A stretch of DNA of 64,000 bases from positions 62,001-126,000 of the forward strand of contig JAKADX010000004.1 of the NCBI GenBank assembly GCA_021818505.1. Direction: 5' to 3'. Under the pieces are notes generated by a model. The model did not search any database and was not told the origin of the DNA. It worked only from the letters and a program-made list of their open reading frames with translations. Of this stretch, positions 1 through 9,446 are shown one piece after another (positions within the stretch are counted from its first letter, which is position 1; each line of letters begins with the position of its first letter). The stretch is from Pseudomonadota bacterium (GTDB lineage: Bacteria > Pseudomonadota > Alphaproteobacteria > Acetobacterales > Acetobacteraceae). Made by a program: the position numbers and the translations under genes.

Positions 1-2
1 TC

Positions 3-494
3 CGCAATCTCGCGCTCGCCGTGCTGGCCTTCGTGCTCGCTTTCGACATCGGCACCTACAGCTATTACCGCGGCTCGGTGGTGACGCCGTTCCACGGCGG
101 GCCGGTCAGCCCGACCAAGCACCACTTCACGATGACGAACGGCGCGGTGCTGGAGGGTGGGGCGGTGCGGTTCCACATCTACCTCGACGGCGGCACGCCG
201 GAGGCGCCGGCGCACATCATGGTGGCGACATTGACCGGCGAGGACGGCAAAGTGCTGGCAAGCTGGGACACGGCGGCGCTGTCGCACCTGCCGGCCGACG
301 CGATCCGCAATGACTTCGCCTACAACAAGTTCAAGTCAGGACCGTACGGTCTGGTCGCGGGGATGGGGGCGAAGGCGACGATCACTCTGCCCGCTCCCGC
401 CGGGGCGACGATCCCGTCCGGCACGACGGCAGTATTGAAGGTCACCGACGTGAACGCGCGCAGCTTCACCCTGAAGATCATCCCGAAGGGATGA
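3..494 (+). CDS. Membrane-anchored protein resembling TQO small subunit DoxA (C-terminal part; 5' end truncated by window)
   Basis: Frame open to the window edge (RNLALAVLAFVLAF... then VTPFHGGPVSPTKHHFTMTNG). N-terminal TM plus beta-rich domain; DoxA assignment is by recollection of the family pattern only. Confidence 0.5.
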   Translation, partial: RNLALAVLAFVLAFDIGTYSYYRGSVVTPFHGGPVSPTKHHFTMTNGAVLEGGAVRFHIYLDGGTPEAPAHIMVATLTGEDGKVLASWDTAALSHLPADAIRNDFAYNKFKSGPYGLVAGMGAKATITLPAPAGATIPSGTTAVLKVTDVNARSFTLKIIPKG

Positions 495-507
495 GTGCCG
501 CGCCGGC

Positions 508-582
508 TGGTTGGGGCGGGAGGATTCGAACCTCCGCATGACGGAATCAAAATCCGTTGCCTTACCGCTTGGCGACGCCCCA
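508..582 (-). tRNA. tRNA-Gln (anticodon TTG), CCA encoded
   Basis: Reverse complement TGGGGCGTCGCCAAGCGGTAAGGCAACGGATTTTGATTCCGTCATGCGGAGGTTCGAATCCTCCCGCCCCAACCA folds as a cloverleaf; loop TTTTGAT gives anticodon TTG. Confidence 0.97.
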
Positions 583-702
583 TCCGCCGGCCGCATGGCT
601 CAATAGGTCGCGCGCCGGCCTGCGGCAAGCGGCAACCTGCCCGGCCGGCGTGTGCGCCCCCTCGCTTGCCGTGCTAGCCTGGAGTCGGACGGAGGGTTCG
701 GC

Positions 703-1749
703 ATGACGACAGCTACCACCGACCGTGCCGGCGCCGAGGCCGCGATGCAGGCGCGCGATGTGATGACCGCCAAGGTCGTCTCGGTCACCCCCGACACCCC
801 CGTCAATGCCGTCGCGCGACTGCTGCTCGACCACGGCATCAGCGCCGTTCCGGTGCTCGATGCCGACGGCACGCCGCTCGGGATCGTCAGCGAGGGCGAC
901 CTGGTGGGCCGCGACGAGGCGGAGCGGCTGGCCCGGCGCGACTGGTGGCTGGCGCTCATCACCGGGGCGCAACCGCTCGAGCAGTCGCTCCAGGCGCGGC
1001 TCCTGGACCCCAAGCGCACGGCGCGCGATGTCATGTCCGCCCCGGTGCTCACTGTCACCGAGCAGACCGGTCTTAGCGACGTCGCGCACCTGCTCGCCCT
1101 CCATCGCATCAAGCGGGTGCCGGTGACGCGCGACGGCCGCGTCGTCGGCATCGTCAGCCGCGCCGATCTGCTGCGTGCCTTCGCCGCCGCCCCGCTGCAT
1201 CCGCCCGCCGCCGGCGGGGAACATCACGGGCGATTCCTCGACCGGCTGTTCGGCGAACACCGCGGACCACCGTCCCCGCCGGAGGCCGCCGTACCTCCGG
1301 CGGCGCCGGCACAGGAGCCCACAGGCCTCGCCGCTGCTGACTTCGCGCACCTGGCCGACGACTATCATCGCGGCGAGTCCCAGCATCACCAGGAGGAGCG
1401 CCGTGCTGCGGCGCAAGAGCGGCAGAAGCGGGCGCGCCGGCTCATCGACGCGCACATCGCCGACGAGGGCTGGCGCGCCATGCTGCAACGCGCGCGGGAG
1501 GCGGCGCAGAACGGCCAGACCGAGTTCATGCTGCTGCGCTTCCCCAGCGAGCTGTGCGTCGATCGCGGCCGCGCGGTCAACGACGCGCAAGGCACCTGGC
1601 CCTCCACGCTGCGCGGCGAGCCGGCCGAACTCTATCTGCGCTGGCAGCGAGAGCTGAAGCCGCGCGGGTTTTCCCTCTCGGCGCGCGTGCTGGAATTCCC
1701 CGACGGCAAGCCCGGCGATATCGGCATGTTCCTCGGTTGGGCCGGCTGA
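703..1749 (+). CDS. CBS-domain protein (two CBS motifs) with additional C-terminal domain
   Basis: MQARDVMTAKVVSVTPDTPVNAVARLLLDHGISAVPVLD and second CBS repeat; ATG 703 preceded by GGAGG-like SD. Confidence 0.9.
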   Translation: MTTATTDRAGAEAAMQARDVMTAKVVSVTPDTPVNAVARLLLDHGISAVPVLDADGTPLGIVSEGDLVGRDEAERLARRDWWLALITGAQPLEQSLQARLLDPKRTARDVMSAPVLTVTEQTGLSDVAHLLALHRIKRVPVTRDGRVVGIVSRADLLRAFAAAPLHPPAAGGEHHGRFLDRLFGEHRGPPSPPEAAVPPAAPAQEPTGLAAADFAHLADDYHRGESQHHQEERRAAAQERQKRARRLIDAHIADEGWRAMLQRAREAAQNGQTEFMLLRFPSELCVDRGRAVNDAQGTWPSTLRGEPAELYLRWQRELKPRGFSLSARVLEFPDGKPGDIGMFLGWAG

Positions 1750-1754
1750 ACGCG

Positions 1755-2051
1755 CTACGATCCCTCGTGCAGGATCGGTGGCCCCAGCTCGTCGAAGCGG
1801 AACAGTCCGAAGGCCCGCTGCCCATCGAAATCGAGCACGCGCAGGTCGTCGCTCTCGTGCAGGTCGTTGCGCACCAGCGCGAAATGGCCACCATAGCGTT
1901 GCTGCGCCAGGTCGAGCGGAATCTCGAAGGCAACGAATTTTCGGATGCCGCGCGCCGCCAGCTTGTCGAGCAGGACCGCGTCGAGCGGCGAGGCGTGCGA
2001 GGTCAGCACCACCAGCGGTCCGCTCGCGGTGAGAAGCAGCAGGGTGTGCAT
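1755..2051 (-). CDS. Small hypothetical protein (about 98 aa)
   Basis: ORF MHTLLLLTASGPLVVLTSHASPLDAVLLDKLAARG... starting just downstream of the 2083..2550 gene. Confidence 0.6.
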   Translation of the reverse strand: MHTLLLLTASGPLVVLTSHASPLDAVLLDKLAARGIRKFVAFEIPLDLAQQRYGGHFALVRNDLHESDDLRVLDFDGQRAFGLFRFDELGPPILHEGS

Positions 2052-2082
2052 CACTGTTTCCCCGTACCGATCGTGTCGCCGG

Positions 2083-2550
2083 TCATTTCCGCCATCCCAG
2101 GAACAGGCCCACGTCGCCCGGCAGCCCGCCGGAAAAGTCGATGACGCGCGCCTCCAGCCGGAAGCCCTGCGGCTGCAACTCATCGCGCCACCGTCGATAG
2201 ACCGCGGCGGCGTCGCCCGTCAGCGTCTCCGCCCAATCGCTCTGCTCCGCCAGGATGGCGCGTCCTTGATCGGTGCAGCTTGCCGCCGGCACGCGCAGCA
2301 GCAGGAATTCGTGTTCTCCACGCACGGCTGCGTCGTGCGCGCGCTCCATCAGGTGGCGCCACTGCGCATCGGGGAACTGGCGGTCGATGAGCGCCTTGAC
2401 CTCGGCGCTGTGGCGGGCGGCGTCCGTCCGCGCCGCGTCGCCGGCAAGCGGTACCCGGAGCGCCTGGAAGGCTTCGATCAGGCTGCGGAACGTGCCAGTC
2501 GGCCGAGGGCCGGGCGGCGTGTCGGGTTGGCTGGGCCTTTCGCTTGTCAC
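2083..2550 (-). CDS. Stand-alone paralogue of the C-terminal domain of the adjacent CBS protein
   Basis: KALIDRQFPDAQWRHLMERAHDAA..EFLLLRVPAASCTDQGRAI...GDVGLFLGW aligns ungapped to the C-terminus of the 703..1749 product; GTG start with AGGAGG SD. Confidence 0.8.
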   Translation of the reverse strand: MTSERPSQPDTPPGPRPTGTFRSLIEAFQALRVPLAGDAARTDAARHSAEVKALIDRQFPDAQWRHLMERAHDAAVRGEHEFLLLRVPAASCTDQGRAILAEQSDWAETLTGDAAAVYRRWRDELQPQGFRLEARVIDFSGGLPGDVGLFLGWRK

Positions 2551-2642
2551 ATCATCCTCCTGCGCAGCGGTTCCGCGCGACGGACGCCGGGCGGCGATGG
2601 GGCAGCCGATGGTCGACGCTACGGCGCGGGCCGGCTGACGCC

Positions 2643-2656
2643 TTGATCCGCGTCAA
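2643..2656. promoter_or_regulatory. FNR/FixK-type box TTGATCCGCGTCAA
   Basis: Matches TTGAY-N4-RTCAA; about 95-105 nt upstream of the 2083..2550 start codon. Confidence 0.6.
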
Positions 2657-3033
2657 TCCCGACAGGTTTCCCGTGCGGCGCCTCAAAGGGCCAACTCGCC
2701 GCCTGAACCCCACCAGCCCGGCCGTTATCGAAGCAGCCTCTGCCCTGCCGGCCGACGGCCAGGTGGCACAGACAGGTGTTTCGGAAGGCGATGCACTTTG
2801 CAATCGTGGTGGTCAATTTTCTGTATTTCACATTTGTGACACTTCGTCGTGAGACGACCCCCAATAGCGTTCCCGTGCAAGCGGCGATCCGCGGATGCTC
2901 AGCTCTCCTGACTCCCGCTGTTGCAAGCACGCCCGCCTTCCCCACGGGGGACTCGGACCACGCAACGCAGTCAACGTGGATCAGAGAGGCCGATTGCTCC
3001 GATCAGGCGTCGCACAGCGCAAGGAGGCGGAAC

Positions 3034-3270
3034 ATGCGGACTCTTCGACGGACGCTCATGAGCCTTTGCGGCGTAACAGTTGCCGCCGCGCTGACCAACG
3101 CCGCAGCGCCGACGCATCATGCCCGCGATATCAGATCCAAGGTGATGCACAGTCCCGCCGACTACCAGTACCTGCACGACCCGATCTACGACCTGACTCC
3201 CGGCCTTCTGCGTCCCGACGGCAGGCTGATCAACGGGCTCCTGCCGACATCGCCTGACGCGCAGGGTTAA
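3034..3270 (+). CDS. Small secreted hypothetical protein (78 aa, signal peptide)
   Basis: AAGGAGG SD 7 nt before ATG; MRTLRRTLMSLCGVTVAAALTNAAAP signal-like N-terminus. Confidence 0.65.
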   Translation: MRTLRRTLMSLCGVTVAAALTNAAAPTHHARDIRSKVMHSPADYQYLHDPIYDLTPGLLRPDGRLINGLLPTSPDAQG

Positions 3271-3383
3271 CGTCCCGCTCGCCTATCCAACCCTGAGCGC
3301 GGCCCTCCGGACGGTGATGTGCGTGTCTCCGTTCGGAGCGCCGTTTCGCATATCGCTCGTCACGCCGCCGCGGTGACGCGGGC

Positions 3384-4883
3384 TCAGGGCTGTGGCGCTG
3401 GCGGTAGGGGCTTGCGTGGATCCATTCCGCTCAACGTCAGCACGGCGTCGCGACCCGGAAGCCGGTCGGTCGTCCAGCCGCCGCCAAGAGCGCGCACCAA
3501 GCTCACACTCGCGAGCAGTACGGACTCTCTGTCGTCGATCAGCAGCATCTCGGCTTGCAGCGCAAGCTCCTGATCGACGATCACTTCAAGGTAGTTCTTC
3601 GCTCCCAACTGGTAGAGATCGAAACCGAGCTGCTGGACGCGCAGGGCATCCTTCACCGCCGCCTGCTGGTGTCCGTATTGTTCGGAGAGCAGGTTGAGGT
3701 TGGACAATGCGTCTTCGACCTGCTGGAAGGCGTTCAGCGCGACTGACCTGTAGTTTTCGGTTGCCTGATGCCAAAGGGCGACTTTCTGGGCCAGTTGCGC
3801 ACGCAAGAATCCGCCCTCGTACAGCGGCGCCAAGGACGACGCGCCGAGCGACCAGAAGCTGACCGGTAGCGTCACCAGCGGCGGCGCATTGAGCGACGAA
3901 TTGAAGTTGCCCGTCGCATTCAGCATCAGATTCGGATAGAAGGCCGCGCGGGCGACCCCGATTTCCGCGTTCGCTGCCGCGACACGCCGCTCGGCCGCCG
4001 CGATATCCGGCCGTCGCTGCAGGAGCTGGGACGGCACGCCGGTCGGAATCACCGGGACTGCGATGTGCGTCACCTTCGGTGCGATGGAAAAGGCCGAAGC
4101 CGGCTTGCCGATCAGATCGGCGATCATGTGCTCATAGACCGCACGCTGGGCGCGCAGGCCGGATTCCTGCGCCGATGCCGCATCGACCTGAAAGCGCGCC
4201 TGGGAAACGTCGAGACCGGAGGCGATGTTGTCGACATGCCGCTGCTCAACGATCTGAAGGTAGTGCTGGTAGGCAGTCACCGTCTGCTGCAACAGATCCA
4301 CGTCATTGTCGAGCTCGCGCAACGTGAGGTAGGCGTTGGCGAGATCCGCTTCGAGGCTGAGCTGCACCGATGCCAGATCCGCCGCCGCTGCCTGGGCCAG
4401 TGCGATACCCGCCGCCGTCGCATTGTGAAGTTGGTCCCAGATATCAACCTCGTATCTCAGCTCTCCTCCCATGGTGTGGAAGTTCGAGTAGTTCGGCTGG
4501 CCGATATGCCGCAACGGCCGCTTGGTTGACACCTGGAAGCGCCCCGCCTCGCCCGATGCGCTAACGAACGGGAACAGGTAGGCATCGAGCTGTAACGCCG
4601 CATCCTTGTATGAACTATAGTTCGCCACGGCTGCGGCGAGATCGGGATTGGCCGCGATTAGCTGCGACTCCAGCGAGTCGAGCGAGGCGTCGTGGTAGAT
4701 CCTCCACCACGGACCGCGCTGCAGCGTGCTGGCCGGCGTTGCCGGCTGCCAGCGGCCGCCTTCCTTGAAGCTGACCGGAAGGATACCGAGGGTCTTTGCC
4801 GGAGACTGATAGGGTGGCGCGAGGTTGCAGGACGCGAGCAGGACTGCGCCGAGAAGAGCGGCGAAGCGAAGCCTTGGCTTCAC
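3384..4883 (-). CDS. RND efflux outer-membrane lipoprotein (NodT/TolC family)
   Basis: Lipobox LLASC, repeated outer-membrane efflux domains; overlaps the adaptor gene by 4 nt. Confidence 0.93.
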   Translation of the reverse strand: MKPRLRFAALLGAVLLASCNLAPPYQSPAKTLGILPVSFKEGGRWQPATPASTLQRGPWWRIYHDASLDSLESQLIAANPDLAAAVANYSSYKDAALQLDAYLFPFVSASGEAGRFQVSTKRPLRHIGQPNYSNFHTMGGELRYEVDIWDQLHNATAAGIALAQAAAADLASVQLSLEADLANAYLTLRELDNDVDLLQQTVTAYQHYLQIVEQRHVDNIASGLDVSQARFQVDAASAQESGLRAQRAVYEHMIADLIGKPASAFSIAPKVTHIAVPVIPTGVPSQLLQRRPDIAAAERRVAAANAEIGVARAAFYPNLMLNATGNFNSSLNAPPLVTLPVSFWSLGASSLAPLYEGGFLRAQLAQKVALWHQATENYRSVALNAFQQVEDALSNLNLLSEQYGHQQAAVKDALRVQQLGFDLYQLGAKNYLEVIVDQELALQAEMLLIDDRESVLLASVSLVRALGGGWTTDRLPGRDAVLTLSGMDPRKPLPPAPQP

Positions 4884-6121
4884 TCGTCCCGCTCCGCCGG
4901 CCGCCTCGCGCGGGACTTCGCGGCGGTGAGTTGCCTGTAGGTACTCTCAAGCCCCGGGAAGACGCCGTCGGTCCCGACGACGCGCACCGGATCGCCGTCA
5001 TCCAGCGCATCGGGCGGGCTGTCGATCACGCGGTCGGCGGCGGTGATTCCGGAGGTGACAATGACATTGGCCCCCATGTCCCGCCCGATGGTGACGCTGC
5101 GCAAATGCGCGTGGCCTGATCCATCAACCACTGCGACTTGCAGCCCGTTGTCCTGAAAGATCAATGCGCTGGTCGGAATCCTCAGGGCATTCGGCTGCGG
5201 CGGAAGGTTGAAGTGAACATCGGCGTAGGTACCGGGCGAGAGTTCGCGCCGTTGGTTGGGCGCCCACAGTTCCACCAGCAGCGTGCGCGAGTCCAGGTTG
5301 ATCGCGGCGGCGGTCGTGTGGACCGTGGCCGGGACCCGCACATCCGGCATTCCCGGAACGACCAGCGTGGCAGTCATGCCTGCGCGAATCTCCGGGGCAT
5401 AGGTCTGCGGCACCCGCACATAGACGCGCATCATGTGAATGTCCGCAACCTCGAACATCGCGGGCTGGTTCGAGACGCCGTTGGCCTGGACGAACGCGCC
5501 GACATCCGTCCGTCGCGCGGTGACGATGCCGTCGAAGGGCGCCACCAGCTTCTCGAACCCCTGCAGTGCCTGCAGTCTTTCCAACTCTCCACGCGCGGCA
5601 AGCGTTGCTGCGTGCGCTGCCTTTTGCTTGTCAAGCGCCACGTCGGTTTCCTGGCGCGACACCGCATCGGTGTGCCAGAGCCGGGTCCAGCGCAGGGCAG
5701 TGATATCCGCCAGATCCTCGTTGGCCTTCGCCTCCGCCACCGCTGCCTTGGCCTTTTCGACGTTGGCATCCAGTTCGGGCACATCGATCGTCGCCAGCAC
5801 GTCGCCCTTCTTCACCTGCGCGCCGATATCTTTGTACCAGGCCTTCACGTAGCCGCTGACCTGACCGAACACCGGCGCCCAGTACCAGGCCTCGATGTCA
5901 CCAGGGAGAACAAGGTCGGGGTCCGCGCTGCCGGCCAACGGGCGGACGATGCTGACGGTCGGAACCGCTGCCATGTCGGTTTGATATGCCAATGCGGCCT
6001 CGCTGCGCTTGCGGGCAGCGATGCCGGTCACGGCGAGCACGACCATCAGTCCAAGCCCGATCATGCCGAACAGCACCGACATCCATCCACGGTGCGACTT
6101 GCGGCTGTTCACCTCACTCAT
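4880..6121 (-). CDS. RND efflux periplasmic adaptor (membrane fusion protein)
   Basis: N-terminal TM, GDVLATIDVPELDANVEKAKAAV barrel-sandwich and hairpin, GIVTARRTDVGAFV. Confidence 0.93.
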   Translation of the reverse strand: MSEVNSRKSHRGWMSVLFGMIGLGLMVVLAVTGIAARKRSEAALAYQTDMAAVPTVSIVRPLAGSADPDLVLPGDIEAWYWAPVFGQVSGYVKAWYKDIGAQVKKGDVLATIDVPELDANVEKAKAAVAEAKANEDLADITALRWTRLWHTDAVSRQETDVALDKQKAAHAATLAARGELERLQALQGFEKLVAPFDGIVTARRTDVGAFVQANGVSNQPAMFEVADIHMMRVYVRVPQTYAPEIRAGMTATLVVPGMPDVRVPATVHTTAAAINLDSRTLLVELWAPNQRRELSPGTYADVHFNLPPQPNALRIPTSALIFQDNGLQVAVVDGSGHAHLRSVTIGRDMGANVIVTSGITAADRVIDSPPDALDDGDPVRVVGTDGVFPGLESTYRQLTAAKSRARRPAERDE

Positions 6122-6176
6122 GTCGTCCTGTTTCCGTTGCGATGTACTGCGATGGGAAGGAAGCGGTCGGGAGCAA

Positions 6177-9100
6177 TCAGACCGACGCCACGGCGTCCTC
6201 GGCGGATAGGCGGCGTGGGCGCCGGTGAACCAGGTAGAACATGACCGGTACGAACAGGAGGGTCGATACGGTCGCGAAGAGCAGGCCGCCGACAACAGCG
6301 CGTCCGAGCGGTGCATTCTGCTCGTGGCTGATCGCGGTCGGGAGCATGCCGATGATCATGGCGCCGGCCGTCATCAGCACGGGCCGCAGCCGGGTGAAGC
6401 CGGCCTCGATCGCGGCGCGCAGGGCGATTTCCCCTTGCGCCAACCGCTCGCGGGCGAAGCTGACCACGAGAATGCTGTTGGCGCTGCCCACGCCCATGCA
6501 CATGATCGAGCCGATCAGCGCTGGCACCGACAGCGGCGTGCCAGTCAGGAACAGGATCCAGACGATGCCGGCGAGTGCGGCGGGCAGGCCGGCGATGATC
6601 ACGACGGGGTCCAGCCAGGACTGGAAGTTGACGCTGATCAACAGATAAACCAGCAGCACCGCGGTCGCGAGGCCGGCGAACAGCTCACGATAGGCGGACG
6701 CCATTGTGTTAACCTGACCCCTGATGAACACGCGCGTCCCTGGCGGCCGGGCGGAAGCCGCATTCCTGATGATGCGCGCGATGTCGCTGTTGATGCTGCC
6801 GAGATCGCGGCCCTGGCGATTGACGTAGATGTCGATCACCGGCTGCACATTGTAGTGCGAGGCGACCTCCGGGGAGGGCACCGGCGTGATCGAGGCAAGC
6901 GCGCCCAGGACTTCGGGAGTGGTATGGCCGGGGGCCATCCGCACCGCCAAGCCGCCCGTCGCCGCCGTGCCGCCGTTGGTCAGCGTGGTGACGCTCTGCG
7001 GCGGATCACCGACGCTCCCCGCCGCGCCTCCCGTGATCGGCAGGTTGTAGAGATCAGCCATCGTGTCGATGCGGTACTGCGGCATCATCGTCTGCAGGAA
7101 GTACGAAACCCCGTTCTTCCAGTTGAGCCAGAAGTTCGGCGTGGTCTGAAAGCTGCCGGTGAGGACCTGGAACAGGCTGCGCGTCACGTCGCCTTCGGTC
7201 AGGCCGACCATCTGCGCAAAGCCGCGGTGAACAGTGATGTCGAGCGTGGGGTAGTTGAACCGCTGGAAGATGCGCACATCCGCAGTGCCCGGCACGACCT
7301 TGATCGCCTTCGCCAGCCGCTCGGCATAGGTGTAGGCGGCATGCTGGTCCGGCCCCGTCACCTGCACGTCCACCGGCGCCGGCGCGCCGAAGTTGAGAAT
7401 CTGCGTGGCGATGTCCGCCGGCAGGAAGGAGAATCCGACGCTGGGGAACAAGGACGGCAGGGTTCGACGCATCTGGTCGACGTATTGCGCAGTCGGCAGG
7501 TGCCGCGGCGTTTCCTGGATGATGATGTCAGCGTCCTCGGGCCCAACCGTCCCGGTGTTCTGGTAGGCCATGACGACAGGGCTGTACGGGATATCGATGT
7601 TATCGACGATGTTCTCGACGTCGCCCCGGCGCATCATGCCACGGACGGCTGTCTCGATCCGTTGGCACAGGCGGGCGGTGTCCTCGATGCGCGTGCCGCT
7701 GGGCGCGGCGACATGCAGCAGGATCGCGCCGCCATCGACCGCCGGGAAGAAATTGCTGCCCAGCCACGGCGCCAGGACGACCAGCGACGCCACGACGAAG
7801 GCAGTGAAGCCGCCGATGAACACCCAGCCGGATACGAGCGCCCGCTCCAGCAGCGTCTGGTAGCTGGCACGCATGCGGTTGAAACCGCGCTCGAAACCTT
7901 GCTGGAACCGCACGAACGGGTTGCGCGGCGGCGCCGCCGCCCCGGCACCATGTCCGTGCGTGCCAGGGTGTGCGGAGAGCCATCGCCGCGCCATCATCGG
8001 AACGAATGTGACCGACAGGATGAAGGACGCCAGCAGCGCATAGATCACCGTCTCGGCCATCGGCACGAACAGGAAGTGCGAGATCCCCGAGAGCGTAAAC
8101 ATCGGCACGAAGACGATGCAGATCGCGAGCAGCGACACCAGGGCCGGAACGACGATCTGCTGCGCGCCGTCGAGGATGGCGCTGAGCACGTCCTTGCCCT
8201 GCTCGATATGATAGCTGTAGTTCTCGAGCGTCACCGTAGCGGCATCGACGAGCAGGCCGACCGCGAGTGCCAGGCCGCCCAGCGTCATGACGTTGATGGT
8301 CTGACCGGTTGCCTGCATAACGACCACCGCACCCAGCGCCGCCAGCGGGATGGTGGTGACGATGATGAGCGTCAGGCGCCAGTTGCCCAGGAACAGCAGG
8401 ACCATCAGCCCGGTGAGCACCGCGGCCAGCGCGGCTTCGCGGATTACGGTGAAGACGGCGTCCTCGACAAAAACCGACTGATCGCCGAGCGTGTTGATGC
8501 GCAGGGACTTCGGCATCGACTCTTCGATCAGCGGCAGCATGTGCTTGACGCCTGAGACGATGTCGAGCGTCGATTCCGACCCCGCCTTGAACACCGGCAG
8601 CAGCACCGCGCGGCGGCCGTTGACGCGGACAAGATTGGTCTGCGGCGGCGCACCGTCATGCACATAGGCGATATCACGCATATAGATCACGGTGCCGTTC
8701 ACGCGCTTGACGGGTATGTCGTTGATCTGGTCGATGGCGACAGGGCTGTTGTTGAGCCGGATGTGCCATTCGAAGCGTCCGATCTTCTCGGTGCCGGCCG
8801 GGATGATCAGGTTCTGCGCCATCAGGGCATTGGTCACATCCTGCGGCGAGACGCCGTGCGCCTGCATCGCCTGGAGATTTAAGTCAGCCTGGATCGAGCG
8901 GTTGAGTCCGCCATACGGGATTGGCACCGCAGCACCGGCCACGCTGGCCAGTTGCGGGCGGATGAAGTTGTTCCCGAGATCGAACATGCGGAACTGCGAG
9001 ATGTTCTTTCCGGACAGCGCAAGTTGAATGATCGGAACTGTGGTGGCGTCGTAGCGCAGCACGTACGGCGGCGTCTGGCCAGGCGGCAGGAATTTCAGAA

Positions 9101-9446
9101 CGGTCTGCGCGGCGGCTGTCACTTGCGCGACGGCGGAATTGATATCGACATCAGGTTGGAAAAAGATCTTGACGACGCCATAGCCGATCACTGACTCGGA
9201 CTGGATGGACTGGATGTCATTGACCTGGACGGTGACCATCCGTTCAAAGAAATAGACGATCCGGTCGGCCATTTCGTCAGGTAGCAGGCCCCGGTATTGC
9301 CAGACCACGGCGACCACCGGAATGCCGATTTTTGGAAACATATCGACCGGCGTGGAAACCGTCGCACGTACGCCGCCGAGAAGAATGAGGACCACCATGA
9401 CGATGATGGTGATCGGTTGGCGCAGCGACATCCTGACGAGCCACAT
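6177..9446 (-). CDS. RND-family efflux transporter, inner-membrane permease
   Basis: 1089 aa; PVDMFPKIGIPVVAVVWQYRGL..., GGLALAVGLLVDAATVTLEN, multiple TM helices. Confidence 0.95.
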   Translation of the reverse strand: MWLVRMSLRQPITIIVMVVLILLGGVRATVSTPVDMFPKIGIPVVAVVWQYRGLLPDEMADRIVYFFERMVTVQVNDIQSIQSESVIGYGVVKIFFQPDVDINSAVAQVTAAAQTVLKFLPPGQTPPYVLRYDATTVPIIQLALSGKNISQFRMFDLGNNFIRPQLASVAGAAVPIPYGGLNRSIQADLNLQAMQAHGVSPQDVTNALMAQNLIIPAGTEKIGRFEWHIRLNNSPVAIDQINDIPVKRVNGTVIYMRDIAYVHDGAPPQTNLVRVNGRRAVLLPVFKAGSESTLDIVSGVKHMLPLIEESMPKSLRINTLGDQSVFVEDAVFTVIREAALAAVLTGLMVLLFLGNWRLTLIIVTTIPLAALGAVVVMQATGQTINVMTLGGLALAVGLLVDAATVTLENYSYHIEQGKDVLSAILDGAQQIVVPALVSLLAICIVFVPMFTLSGISHFLFVPMAETVIYALLASFILSVTFVPMMARRWLSAHPGTHGHGAGAAAPPRNPFVRFQQGFERGFNRMRASYQTLLERALVSGWVFIGGFTAFVVASLVVLAPWLGSNFFPAVDGGAILLHVAAPSGTRIEDTARLCQRIETAVRGMMRRGDVENIVDNIDIPYSPVVMAYQNTGTVGPEDADIIIQETPRHLPTAQYVDQMRRTLPSLFPSVGFSFLPADIATQILNFGAPAPVDVQVTGPDQHAAYTYAERLAKAIKVVPGTADVRIFQRFNYPTLDITVHRGFAQMVGLTEGDVTRSLFQVLTGSFQTTPNFWLNWKNGVSYFLQTMMPQYRIDTMADLYNLPITGGAAGSVGDPPQSVTTLTNGGTAATGGLAVRMAPGHTTPEVLGALASITPVPSPEVASHYNVQPVIDIYVNRQGRDLGSINSDIARIIRNAASARPPGTRVFIRGQVNTMASAYRELFAGLATAVLLVYLLISVNFQSWLDPVVIIAGLPAALAGIVWILFLTGTPLSVPALIGSIMCMGVGSANSILVVSFARERLAQGEIALRAAIEAGFTRLRPVLMTAGAMIIGMLPTAISHEQNAPLGRAVVGGLLFATVSTLLFVPVMFYLVHRRPRRLSAEDAVASV

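Noticed and set aside
6225-8555. 776-aa plus-strand ORF antisense to the RND permease
   Set aside because: His/Gln/Arg/Asp-rich low-complexity composition typical of the antisense frame of a GC-rich gene; the opposite strand has an unambiguous RND protein.
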